DNA of 64,000 nt from DAOPJM01 sp035399665 (GTDB taxonomy: Bacteria > Bacillota > Clostridia > Christensenellales > CAG-138): contig DAOPJM010000002.1 in the NCBI GenBank assembly GCA_035399665.1, forward strand, positions 44,564 to 108,563. The letters run 5' to 3'. The position numbers and the translations under genes are program-made. Position 1 is the first letter of the stretch. The number at the start of each line of letters is the position of its first letter. This document shows, piece after piece, positions 56,936-64,000 of this stretch. Below the pieces are notes generated by a model, which did not search any database, had not been told where the DNA came from, and was given only the letters and a program-made list of their open reading frames with translations.

Positions 56936-58336
56936 TTAGAAGGTATAGCGAACAACGGGCTTACGCGCAGCAAGCACCTCGTCGGGACGACCTATCACGG
57001 CGTTGTGCGGGGCGTTGCGCATGTACTCGGGATCTTCGAATGCCTTCTTGTACAGCTCGCGCATGACGTCCGCCGCCTCGTCCAAGACCTCCTTGGACTC
57101 GGTTTCGGTAGGCTCAAACATGAGAGCCTCATGTACGATGAGCGGGAAGTACATCGTGGGCGGGTGTATACCATTGTCGATAAGCGACTTGGCAACGTCC
57201 AAAGCGGAAACGCCGGTCTCCTTTTTGAACTCGTCCAAGCAAAGCACAAACTCATGCATACAGACGTGGTCGAAGGCGGGGGTGAAAGTCCCCTTGATTC
57301 GCTGCATCAGGTAGTTGGCGTTCAGAACGGCGTTCTCGGACGCCTCGCGTATTCCTTTGGAACCGAGCGTCATAATGTAGGTCAAGGCTTTAACAACGAC
57401 AAGGAAATTGCCGTAGAAACCGCGTACCTGCGGTGCGCTTTGGTACTCACAAAGAGCGGACTTTGGCAGGAAGGGCGCAAGGAAGGCTTTACAGCCAACG
57501 GGACCGCTTCCGGGACCGCCGCCGCCGTGAGGTGTTGCGAAGGTCTTATGCAGATTGATATGTACGCAGTCAAAGCCCATATCCCCGGGACGAGCCATGC
57601 CCATAATGGCATTAAGGTTCGCTCCGTCGTAGTATACGAGACCGCCGGCCTCATGTACAAGCCTCGTAATGGTCAGAATGTTCGGATCGAACAGACCAAC
57701 GGTGTTGGGGTTGGTGAGCATCAGACCCGCAACATCCGAACCCAAGACCTTTTTCAGAGCTTCAATATCGACGCAGCCATTCTCGTCAGACGGGGTAGTG
57801 ACAACGGTGTAGCCGCACATCGCCGCAGAAGCGGGGTTTGTGCCGTGCGCGGAGTCGGGAACGATAATCTTGGTTCTGTTAAGGTCGCCCCTTGAGATGT
57901 GGTAGCTCTTGATGAGCAGCAATCCCGTGAACTCGCCATGCGCGCCTGCCGCGGGTTGAAGCGTCATATTGTCCATGCCCGTAATCTCACAAAGATAACG
58001 CTTTGCAAGCGACATAACCTCATGACAGCCCAAGGCAGCTTCGGCGGGGGCAAGGGGGTGGATGTGGGTAAAGCCATCAAGAGAAGCCATTTCCTCGTCT
58101 ATCCGGGGATTGTACTTCATGGTGCAAGAACCCAAGGGGTAGAAACCATTGTTCACACCGTGAGCGCGCCTGCAAAGCGCGGAGTAGTGGCGAGAAACGT
58201 CGATTTCACTCGTGGCGGGAAGATGCGGAGCTTCTTTGCGGGACAGTTCGGGCGAAAGCTCATACTCTGGAACGTCAAGCGGGGGCAGTATTGACATGCC
58301 TCGGCCTTCTTTGCCGACTTCAAACACAAGCTTCAT
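56936..58336 (-). CDS. gcvPB: Glycine dehydrogenase (decarboxylating) subunit 2
   Basis: 466 residues, the C-terminal half of a split P protein. The PLP lysine is in HINLHKTFATPHGGGGPG. With GcvPA it decarboxylates glycine and loads the aminomethyl group on GcvH. AAAGGAGG lies 9 bases before the ATG. It overlaps gcvPA by 17 bases, so the two subunits are made in step. The split arrangement is normal in Clostridia and bacilli. The large plus-strand frame at 57005-57895 is an antisense shadow. Confidence 0.97.
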   Translation of the reverse strand: MKLVFEVGKEGRGMSILPPLDVPEYELSPELSRKEAPHLPATSEIDVSRHYSALCRRAHGVNNGFYPLGSCTMKYNPRIDEEMASLDGFTHIHPLAPAEAALGCHEVMSLAKRYLCEITGMDNMTLQPAAGAHGEFTGLLLIKSYHISRGDLNRTKIIVPDSAHGTNPASAAMCGYTVVTTPSDENGCVDIEALKKVLGSDVAGLMLTNPNTVGLFDPNILTITRLVHEAGGLVYYDGANLNAIMGMARPGDMGFDCVHINLHKTFATPHGGGGPGSGPVGCKAFLAPFLPKSALCEYQSAPQVRGFYGNFLVVVKALTYIMTLGSKGIREASENAVLNANYLMQRIKGTFTPAFDHVCMHEFVLCLDEFKKETGVSALDVAKSLIDNGIHPPTMYFPLIVHEALMFEPTETESKEVLDEAADVMRELYKKAFEDPEYMRNAPHNAVIGRPDEVLAARKPVVRYTF

Positions 58337-59651
58337 TTTCGCATACCTCCTTTACTATCTTTGCTGTGCGGTCGAGCATAGCGCGGCTGGTCTTCTCGGT
58401 GACGCACCAAAGTACACCGTAATCGGTGGGCAGACCGCCTAATATGCCCTCTTTGTCGAGAGCTTCCATGACCTTGCAGGAGCAAACGGGCATGGTGGTC
58501 AAAAACTCGTGGAAGAATTCACCTTTATGGGCGAGCCTTACGCCGGGAATCTTGGTGAGCTTGTCGGCAAGGTAGTGCGCCTTTGACATGCAGGATACGG
58601 CGACCTTCTTTATGCCCTCGCTGCCCATGACGGAAAGGTACGCGGAAACAGTGAGAGCGCACAAGGCTTCATTGGAGCAGATATTGCTTGAAGCTTTTTC
58701 GCGGCGGATATGCTGCTCTCTCGCCTGAAGGGTGAGAACATAAGCAGTCCTGCCTTCGTGATCCACGGTCTGACCTACTATCCTTCCGGGAAGCTTTCTC
58801 ATGTTCTTATCAGTCGTTGACATAAATCCAATGTACGGACCGCCGAAGGACAGTGGAATGCCCAAGGGCTGACCTTCGCCTACGGCTACGTCTGCGCCGC
58901 AGTCTCTCGGAGTCTTCATGATCCCAAGAGCTATGGGGTTTACACCCATTACAAACATCGCACCAGCTTCATGAACAGTCTCGGCTATGACCTCAGCGTC
59001 TTCAAACAGTCCGCAGAAGTTGGGTTGCTGGATATAGAAGCTGGCAGTTTGACCGTTCAACATACCCTTCAGAGCGTCAATATCGGTTTTGCCGTCCTTC
59101 ATGGGAACTATGGCAAAGGGCATATTCGCGCCGTAGCAATAGGTTTTCACAGTGTTTATAACATCGGGATGCGCCGATTCAGAAATGAGCGTTATGTTGC
59201 GCTTACGGTCGCGGCACATCGCGGCGGCTTCGGCGGCGGCGCAGGCGCCGTCATAGACCGAAGCGTTGGAAACATCCATGCCCGTAAGCTCGCATATCAT
59301 GGTCTGATACTCGAAGATGGACTGAAGTATACCTTGGCTCATCTCGGCTTGATACGGGGTATAGGAGGTCAAAAACTCCTCTTTGGCGGGGATGTACTTC
59401 ACTATGGACGGGATATAGTGATCGTACGCGCCGGCGCCCCTGAGTATAGTCTTGTAGTTCTTGTTCTTGTCCGCAAGAGCCTGCATGGCGGCACGAACTT
59501 CCATTTCGGACATACCGTCAGGCAGGTTCAAAGGCGTTTTCAGCAGGACTTCATCGGGAATGTCGCGATACAGCTCGGCGGTGGACGTCATGCCCAACGC
59601 AGCAAGCATCTCTTGACGCTCCTGCTCGGTGGAAGGTATATAGCTTCCCAT
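58320..59651 (-). CDS. gcvPA: Glycine dehydrogenase (decarboxylating) subunit 1
   Basis: 443 residues, the N-terminal half of the split P protein, starting MGSYIPSTEQERQEMLAALG. Characteristic segments: FLTSYTPYQAEMSQG, YDGACAAAEAAAMC and GEGQPLGIPLSFGGPY. It forms an alpha2-beta2 enzyme with GcvPB, whose subunit carries the PLP lysine. It lies 11 bases after gcvH and overlaps gcvPB. Confidence 0.97.
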   Translation of the reverse strand: MGSYIPSTEQERQEMLAALGMTSTAELYRDIPDEVLLKTPLNLPDGMSEMEVRAAMQALADKNKNYKTILRGAGAYDHYIPSIVKYIPAKEEFLTSYTPYQAEMSQGILQSIFEYQTMICELTGMDVSNASVYDGACAAAEAAAMCRDRKRNITLISESAHPDVINTVKTYCYGANMPFAIVPMKDGKTDIDALKGMLNGQTASFYIQQPNFCGLFEDAEVIAETVHEAGAMFVMGVNPIALGIMKTPRDCGADVAVGEGQPLGIPLSFGGPYIGFMSTTDKNMRKLPGRIVGQTVDHEGRTAYVLTLQAREQHIRREKASSNICSNEALCALTVSAYLSVMGSEGIKKVAVSCMSKAHYLADKLTKIPGVRLAHKGEFFHEFLTTMPVCSCKVMEALDKEGILGGLPTDYGVLWCVTEKTSRAMLDRTAKIVKEVCENEACV

Positions 59652-59662
59652 AGACAGCCTCG

Positions 59663-60025
59663 TTACAGGGTCGCGACGTAAGCGTCGTACTCTTCTTCGG
59701 TCATCAGACCGTCGCCTTCGGTGACGTTCTCAAGACGCACGAACCAAGCGTCGAAAGCGGATTCATTGATAAGAGCGGGGTTGTCGAGCAGCTCCTCATT
59801 GATTTCGATCACAGTGCCGCCTGCGGGAGCGTACACATCGGAAACAGCCTTGACCGACTCAACATCACCGAAAACCTCGCCCGCGGTCAGCTCATCACCA
59901 ACCTGCGGAAGGTTCACGAAAACGAGATCCCCAAGCTCATTCTGAGCGTAATCGGAGATACCGATGGCAGCGGTGCCGTCGTCATTGATCTTTACCCATT
60001 CGTGGCTCTTTGCAATCTTCAACAT
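59663..60025 (-). CDS. gcvH: Glycine cleavage system H protein
   Basis: 120 residues. The lipoylated lysine is Lys59 in GDVESVKAVSDVYAPAGG. The swinging lipoyl arm shuttles the aminomethyl group from the P protein to the T protein and electrons to the L protein. The start MLKIAKSHEWVKI is typical, behind AGGAGGAC. It sits between gcvT (18 bases) and gcvPA (11 bases). No lipoate ligase is seen nearby. Confidence 0.97.
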   Translation of the reverse strand: MLKIAKSHEWVKINDDGTAAIGISDYAQNELGDLVFVNLPQVGDELTAGEVFGDVESVKAVSDVYAPAGGTVIEINEELLDNPALINESAFDAWFVRLENVTEGDGLMTEEEYDAYVATL

Positions 60026-60043
60026 TATTTTCGTCCTCCTGAA

Positions 60044-61147
60044 TTATTTGGCTTTGGTTTCTTTTTTATAGAAAGGCAGAGCTACGACTTCGCAGGGAAT
60101 TCTTCTTCCGCGAACATCGACCTCGACCTTGGTACCGGGTTCCAGATAGGCTGTAGGCAGCATTGCCATGCCGACAGCGTGATTTACGAAGGGACACATA
60201 GTTCCCGAAGATACAACGCCTATGAGCTTGTCACCATCGTAGACGTCGCAATGCTCACGGATGATGCCGCGTCCCGTGACGCTAAGACCTGTACGCTTTC
60301 TTGTAGGCTCTCCCTTTGCAATCAGCGCATCCCTGCCGATGAAGTAAGGCTTATCAAGCTTTACGAAGAAGTCCAAAGAGGCTTCAAGCGGCGAGATATC
60401 ATCGGCAAGCTCATGCCCGTAAAGCGGCATGGCAGCCTCAAGACGCAGCGTGTCCCTTGCACCCAAGCCGCAGGGGATAACGCCCTGCTCCTTGCCTTCG
60501 GAAAGAATGACGTCAAAGATGTCAACTATGTCCTCGGGAGAAGCGTAGATCTCATAACCGAGTTCGCCCGTGTATCCGGTGCGGGAAATGAGGCAGCGTT
60601 TGCCATGGATGGAAGCTTCCTTGATGAAGGTATAGTACTTCTTGGGGCGAGTATTGTCATCATCTATAATCTTCTTCATCAGCGCGATGGAGTTGGGCCC
60701 TTGGAGGGCAAGCTGACCTACGGAATCCGAGATATCGTTGAACTCCACCTCGCCTGTCATCTTGGAGCGCATCCAAGCCACGTCCTTGTGGCGGTTCGCG
60801 GCGTTTATGACAAGATAGAAATGCTCGGCGTCAATACGATATACGAGAATATCGTCAACGACGCCGCCCTCATCATTGCACATCGGGGTGTATTTAACCT
60901 GTCCGTCGGTCATGGCTTCTACGTCCACCGTCACTAAGTTGTTGGTGTTATACAGAGCGTCCTTGCCGCAAATAGTGGCTTCGCCCATGTGTGAGACGTC
61001 AAACAAACCGCAGGCGGTACGCACGGCCATGTGCTCCGCTATAAGGCCGGTCTTGTATTGGACAGGCAGGATATAACCTGCGAAGGGTACCATCTTGCCG
61101 TCAAGCTCTACATGCCGCTCATATAACGGCGTCTTCAGTTCTTCCAT
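60044..61147 (-). CDS. gcvT: Aminomethyltransferase (T protein)
   Basis: 367 residues. It releases ammonia from the GcvH-bound aminomethyl group and forms methylenetetrahydrofolate. Signatures: GLFDVSHMGEATI (residues ~47-59), ISRTGYTGELGYEIY and GARDTLRLEAAMPLYGHEL. GGAGG precedes the ATG. In many Bacillota a glycine riboswitch precedes gcvT; here only 13 bases separate it from the upstream phosphodiesterase gene, so none can be present at this point. Confidence 0.97.
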   Translation of the reverse strand: MEELKTPLYERHVELDGKMVPFAGYILPVQYKTGLIAEHMAVRTACGLFDVSHMGEATICGKDALYNTNNLVTVDVEAMTDGQVKYTPMCNDEGGVVDDILVYRIDAEHFYLVINAANRHKDVAWMRSKMTGEVEFNDISDSVGQLALQGPNSIALMKKIIDDDNTRPKKYYTFIKEASIHGKRCLISRTGYTGELGYEIYASPEDIVDIFDVILSEGKEQGVIPCGLGARDTLRLEAAMPLYGHELADDISPLEASLDFFVKLDKPYFIGRDALIAKGEPTRKRTGLSVTGRGIIREHCDVYDGDKLIGVVSSGTMCPFVNHAVGMAMLPTAYLEPGTKVEVDVRGRRIPCEVVALPFYKKETKAK

Positions 61148-61160
61148 ATTATCCTCCGTT

Positions 61161-61622
61161 CTATATTGTCAGTATCTTTATGTAAATCTCTCCTTGCACT
61201 ATCTCAACGAGAGCGCAGGAACGAGGTTTTCCGTTTCTCGGCGAAGAGGGCGATCCGGGGTTAAGAATCAACAGCTTGCCGCTTGCGGTCAAAAGAGGCA
61301 TATGCGTATGCCCAAACAGCGCAAGGTCGCAGCCCTTTTCCTCCGCCCTTAGGGAAAGCGTCAGCTCATCGAAGCAATCGCCGTGAGTCATGTATATACG
61401 CTTGCCGTCCAAGACCTCAACCCGTTCACGCGGATGTCCGCCGAAATAGTCACAGTTTCCGCATACGGCGCGATAGTCGCAGCCAAGCAGCTTCGCAATT
61501 TCGACAGCGTCGTCAGCGTGATCCCCAAGATGCAGCAGCATGTCAATCTTGCCAAGGCCGTCCATGAAGGGGCGTACGCTTGAAACGTGACCGTGCGTGT
61601 CGGAAATAACCGCTATTCTCAA
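61161..61622 (-). CDS. YfcE/MJ0936-type metallophosphodiesterase
   Basis: 153 residues with all phosphoesterase metal motifs: VISDTHGH, LHLGDHADD, GNCDY, MTHGD and FGHTHMP. Members hydrolyse small phosphodiesters in vitro; the physiological substrate is unclear. The gene overlaps rdgB by four bases. The rdgB-yfcE pair is common in Clostridia (YsnB in B. subtilis), suggesting a linked, maybe nucleotide-related, role. Confidence 0.88.
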   Translation of the reverse strand: MRIAVISDTHGHVSSVRPFMDGLGKIDMLLHLGDHADDAVEIAKLLGCDYRAVCGNCDYFGGHPRERVEVLDGKRIYMTHGDCFDELTLSLRAEEKGCDLALFGHTHMPLLTASGKLLILNPGSPSSPRNGKPRSCALVEIVQGEIYIKILTI

Positions 61623-62224
61623 AGCTTTTCCCCCTCAAGCCGCAAAGCTTCTTCGAGCGCGGACAAGGCGTTGTGCCTGTGGCTTATGCTGTTTTTGGTT
61701 ACAGAATCAAGCTCCGCGAAGCTTTTGCCAAACTCAGGGAAGTAGAAATAGGGATCATAGCCGAACCCGTTTGAACCTCGTGCCTCTCTTAGGATGCGGC
61801 CGGAGCAGGAACCCTGTACGCAAAGCACAGGCCTGCCGCGCCTTGCAAGCGCAACCGCACAGACAAAGCTTGCCTGCCGCTTATCATCGGGAACGTCCCG
61901 CATAAGCGAAACAAGCTTTGCGTTGTTCTTTGGTACGTCATGTTCAAAGCCTTCCGCAAAGCGGGCTGAACGAACTCCTGGCTCTCCGTTCAGCGCATCG
62001 ACGCAAAGACCTGAATCATCGGCAAGTACAGCGTCATAGCCGCACATTGCAAGTACCTCAGTAGCCTTCTTTATTGCGTTCTCCACAAATGTTTCGCCAT
62101 CCTCAACGACGTCAATATCAAGTCCCGCGTCACGCATGGAGACAAGCTCGTCAAAATGAGGAGCCAATATCTGACGTATCTCGAGAACTTTATTCGCGTT
62201 GTTGGACGCTATCAAGAGTTTCAT
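61619..62224 (-). CDS. rdgB: RdgB/HAM1 family XTP/dITP pyrophosphatase
   Basis: 201 residues. It hydrolyses non-canonical purine NTPs such as dITP and XTP to keep them out of DNA. Signatures: LLIASNNANKVLEI at the N-terminus, VLADDSGLCVDALNGEPGV, and GFGYDPYFYFPE and SHRHNAL near the end. ATG 62224 is chosen because AAAGG lies six bases upstream and it starts one base after the rqcH stop (TGATATG); the longer frame to 62248 would overlap rqcH by 23 bases. Confidence 0.93.
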   Translation of the reverse strand: MKLLIASNNANKVLEIRQILAPHFDELVSMRDAGLDIDVVEDGETFVENAIKKATEVLAMCGYDAVLADDSGLCVDALNGEPGVRSARFAEGFEHDVPKNNAKLVSLMRDVPDDKRQASFVCAVALARRGRPVLCVQGSCSGRILREARGSNGFGYDPYFYFPEFGKSFAELDSVTKNSISHRHNALSALEEALRLEGEKL

Positions 62225-62225
62225 A

Positions 62226-63857
62226 TCAAGCCTTTCGCGTTCTGTCATTTATCGGGTCTACGAACAGCGTGTGTTCGTGAGTGTAGACAACAAAGCCGGG
62301 ACGCGCTCCCGAAGGCTTTTTCACATAACGTCGTTTGGTATAGTCCACCGCGACGTTTGAGGAAGCACGAGCCTTGGAGTACCCCGCGGCAAGCCGCGCA
62401 GCATAAAGCAGAGCCTCCCTTGAGGGACTGTCAGACGCTATTATCACATGCGAACCGGGTATATCCTTCGCATGAAGCCAAGTATATTCGCTGTCCGACT
62501 GCCTTGTTAAGCGGTCGTTCTGAACGTTGTTCTTTCCAACATAAACGGTCGTGCCGTCAGAAGCGGTAAACTGTAAGGGGGCGCTGTGCTGCACGGACTT
62601 CACGCGGGGAGACGATGGGACTTGCCTGATGTATCCAAACCGTACAAGCTCGTCCTTAATCTCGGCAAAGTCGGCGGAACAGTCGCAGTTATCGAGACTG
62701 TCGAGCTGACCTTCAAGATAAGCAAGCTCCGAGTAATAAGCCTCAAGTTGACTTTTGGCATACAGCGCGGCGTTCTTGCCCTTTCGATACAGCTTGTAGT
62801 ACCTGCCCGCATTCTCCAGAGCGCCAAAGCGGGGATCCAGCTTGACGCTTATAAGGGCGGGTGGGTCGCAATAGTAGTTTTCTACATTGACGGTTTCAAC
62901 CCCGCGTGAGATTCGGTAAGAGTTCACAGTGAGAAGCTCGCCAAATAGCTTGTAGCTCTCATATTGAGCCTCATCCGACAGTATCTCCTTGGCGTCGGCA
63001 ATCTTGTTGCGAGTGCGTTTTGCGGCGTGTTCAAGTACTCCGCGCACGGAGCTTGAAAGCCTGCGCATATTCGCGGTAATATCAGCTTGGTGATAGAATT
63101 CGTCCATCGCAAGCGACATGGTATCACAGGGTGAGGCGGTACACATGGGCTTAAATGGCAGGACGCTTTTATTGACAACGACATGGGGACGTATGACGCC
63201 GTGAGCAAGCTCACTAAAAAGCTCGCAGCGTTCCCTTGCATCATCTGGCATACTAAGCGCGGCAAAGCGCGATACCCCCATAAGCATTGAACTGAGCTTG
63301 TCACGGGGTATCGACAAAAGCTGTGCGGGTTCTGCGGTAAAGGGGTTCAGCTTATCCTGAATGGGAGGCTGTGCATACTTCATACCGGGCAGGCAGGGTC
63401 TTATGGTGTCCTCGCCGATACCGATACGGCGTATACAGTCGATGATAACATCATCCCTATTTAATAGGAATATGTTGCCGTGCTTGCCCATAAGCTCCAC
63501 AACAAGCTTATAGTGAGTTTCGTCAAGCATTTCATCACGCGAAGCTATTGAGATTATTGCGCGTCTGTCAAGCCCGCATTGCTCTATGCTTTCAATACGT
63601 CCTCCGATGAGACGCTTTCTGAGCAGCATACAAAACGCGGGAGCTGAGGCGGGACTTTCGCGGTTAATATCGGTAAGCTGAATTCTTCCGTTTTCGCTGT
63701 GTATACAGATGAGAAGGCGAAGCCTTGTATGGTTTTGAGCGTGCAGTAAAAAGAGCAGGGTATCCCTGTCGGGCTGCGCCGCCTTTTCGATTTTTGCTCC
63801 CTTTAGAACGGTAAGCTCACGAACCACCGCGTTCAGGGAAAGACCGTCCAAAGCCAT
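62226..63857 (-). CDS. rqcH: Ribosome quality control protein RqcH (NFACT family)
   Basis: 543 residues. The NFACT-N domain starts MALDGLSLNAVVREL; helix-hairpin-helix and coiled-coil parts fill the middle, and the C-terminal NFACT-R (DUF814) domain has TVYVGKNNVQND and WLHAKDIPGSHVII, which face the stalled peptidyl-tRNA. RqcH adds alanine tails to nascent chains on obstructed 50S subunits. Its domain order is complete, though slightly shorter than some relatives (~570). The start at 63857 has GGAGG seven bases upstream; the ATG at 63863 is only one base away and the frame to 63896 lacks a site. It opens the 11-gene operon. Confidence 0.93.
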   Translation of the reverse strand: MALDGLSLNAVVRELTVLKGAKIEKAAQPDRDTLLFLLHAQNHTRLRLLICIHSENGRIQLTDINRESPASAPAFCMLLRKRLIGGRIESIEQCGLDRRAIISIASRDEMLDETHYKLVVELMGKHGNIFLLNRDDVIIDCIRRIGIGEDTIRPCLPGMKYAQPPIQDKLNPFTAEPAQLLSIPRDKLSSMLMGVSRFAALSMPDDARERCELFSELAHGVIRPHVVVNKSVLPFKPMCTASPCDTMSLAMDEFYHQADITANMRRLSSSVRGVLEHAAKRTRNKIADAKEILSDEAQYESYKLFGELLTVNSYRISRGVETVNVENYYCDPPALISVKLDPRFGALENAGRYYKLYRKGKNAALYAKSQLEAYYSELAYLEGQLDSLDNCDCSADFAEIKDELVRFGYIRQVPSSPRVKSVQHSAPLQFTASDGTTVYVGKNNVQNDRLTRQSDSEYTWLHAKDIPGSHVIIASDSPSREALLYAARLAAGYSKARASSNVAVDYTKRRYVKKPSGARPGFVVYTHEHTLFVDPINDRTRKA

Positions 63858-64000
63858 ACTCATACCTCCGGGCACATACACCTTATAATGGCACAAATCT
63901 TACCAAATTTCAAGTCGAAAGACCGTCGTTCAGTAAATATATTCGCGCTTCGAAAACAAAGCTTGAAAAGTTTATCTTTGAGACTTACAATAATATTGGC
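63858..64000. other. Region upstream of rqcH, no gene recognised
   Basis: This 143-base stretch should contain the promoter of the long minus-strand operon. I see -10-like hexamers on the minus strand (TAAGAT, 63902-63897; TATAAG, 63887-63882) but no -35 at proper spacing, so I do not call one. No RNA gene or terminator is evident. Confidence 0.4.

Noticed and set aside
57005..57895. 296-codon plus-strand frame opposite gcvPB
   Set aside because: It is an antisense shadow of a high-confidence gene, with no family features and no promoter or ribosome site.
60002..60937. 311-codon plus-strand frame opposite gcvT
   Set aside because: Same reason: it overlaps gcvT and the gcvH edge entirely, and the composition is a reflection of the real codons.
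1..64000. Search for CRISPR arrays, tRNA or rRNA genes, insertion sequences, integrases and prophage genes
   Set aside because: No regular repeats, cloverleaf-like segments, transposase or phage proteins were seen; the content is core chromosomal.

Overview
The window is a stretch of core chromosome from a spore-forming member of the Bacillota, most likely class Clostridia. Evidence: the gene orders yceD-rpmF-plsX-acpP-rnc-smc-ftsY and ylxM-ffh-rpsP-khpA-rimM-trmD-rplS-rbgA-rnhB-yraN; an intact pro-sigma-K gene with a sigma-E-type promoter; split glycine decarboxylase (gcvPA/gcvPB); TrmFO, RNase J, YlbF and RqcH; a SAM-I riboswitch before metK; a Gram-positive LexA box before dinB; and ferredoxin-type and butyrate-kinase genes of an anaerobe. 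Base composition looks close to half G+C by eye (not computed). I saw no rRNA, tRNA, CRISPR array, insertion sequence or prophage. No gene-free stretch exceeds 300 bases; the longest (about 270 bases) is the metK leader.

Layout. 1-2242: a fragment of an unknown protein and a YgiQ-type radical SAM protein. 2331-9858: fatty acid/ribosome/chromosome cluster (yceD, rpmF, plsX, acpP, rnc, smc, ftsY), with separate promoters for yceD and acpP and a terminator between acpP and rnc. 9900-15982: SRP and ribosome-maturation cluster (ylxM to yraN). 16033-20433: three-gene membrane glycosylation operon (two GT-C enzymes with extracytoplasmic beta-rich domains, plus GtrA). 20437-28736: comM, dprA, topA, trmFO, RNase J, ylbF. 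28749-30627: mltG and sigK. 30663-35835: an acetyltransferase-membrane chimera, a uridine-kinase-like protein, then recX, nnr and a long HflX with an N-terminal JAMM motif. 35838-39407: yhhN divergent from an operon of a NifU-like scaffold and the uncharacterised GGGtGRT protein, then DUF2804. 39462-41946: SAM riboswitch, metK, buk. 41956-47119 (minus): pcrA, ligA, HypE-like protein. 47240-52996: ferredoxin-type aldo/keto reductase, secreted metallo-hydrolase (minus), SOS-type dinB with a small partner, a transporter and membrane/surface proteins.

53091-63857 (minus) is a tight 11-gene run: rqcH, rdgB, phosphodiesterase, gcvT, gcvH, gcvPA, gcvPB, lpdA, glyA, comEB, thyX. The glycine cleavage genes and glyA produce methylene-tetrahydrofolate, comEB makes dUMP and thyX joins the two into dTMP, so the operon links one-carbon supply to thymidylate synthesis, with dNTP-pool sanitation (RdgB) at its head. 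It ends at a strong hairpin terminator at 53019-53062.

The points most worth a second look are: two apparent terminators embedded in the coding sequence of convergent neighbours (35906-35933 and 41912-41935); back-to-back promoters with overlapping -35 elements inside one palindrome (36546-36570); the JAMM-HflX fusion; the scaffold/GGGtGRT pair; the divergent ThyX with an altered signature motif; the twin-architecture GT-C operon; and a long hairpin with a possible 47-codon leader frame before plsX.
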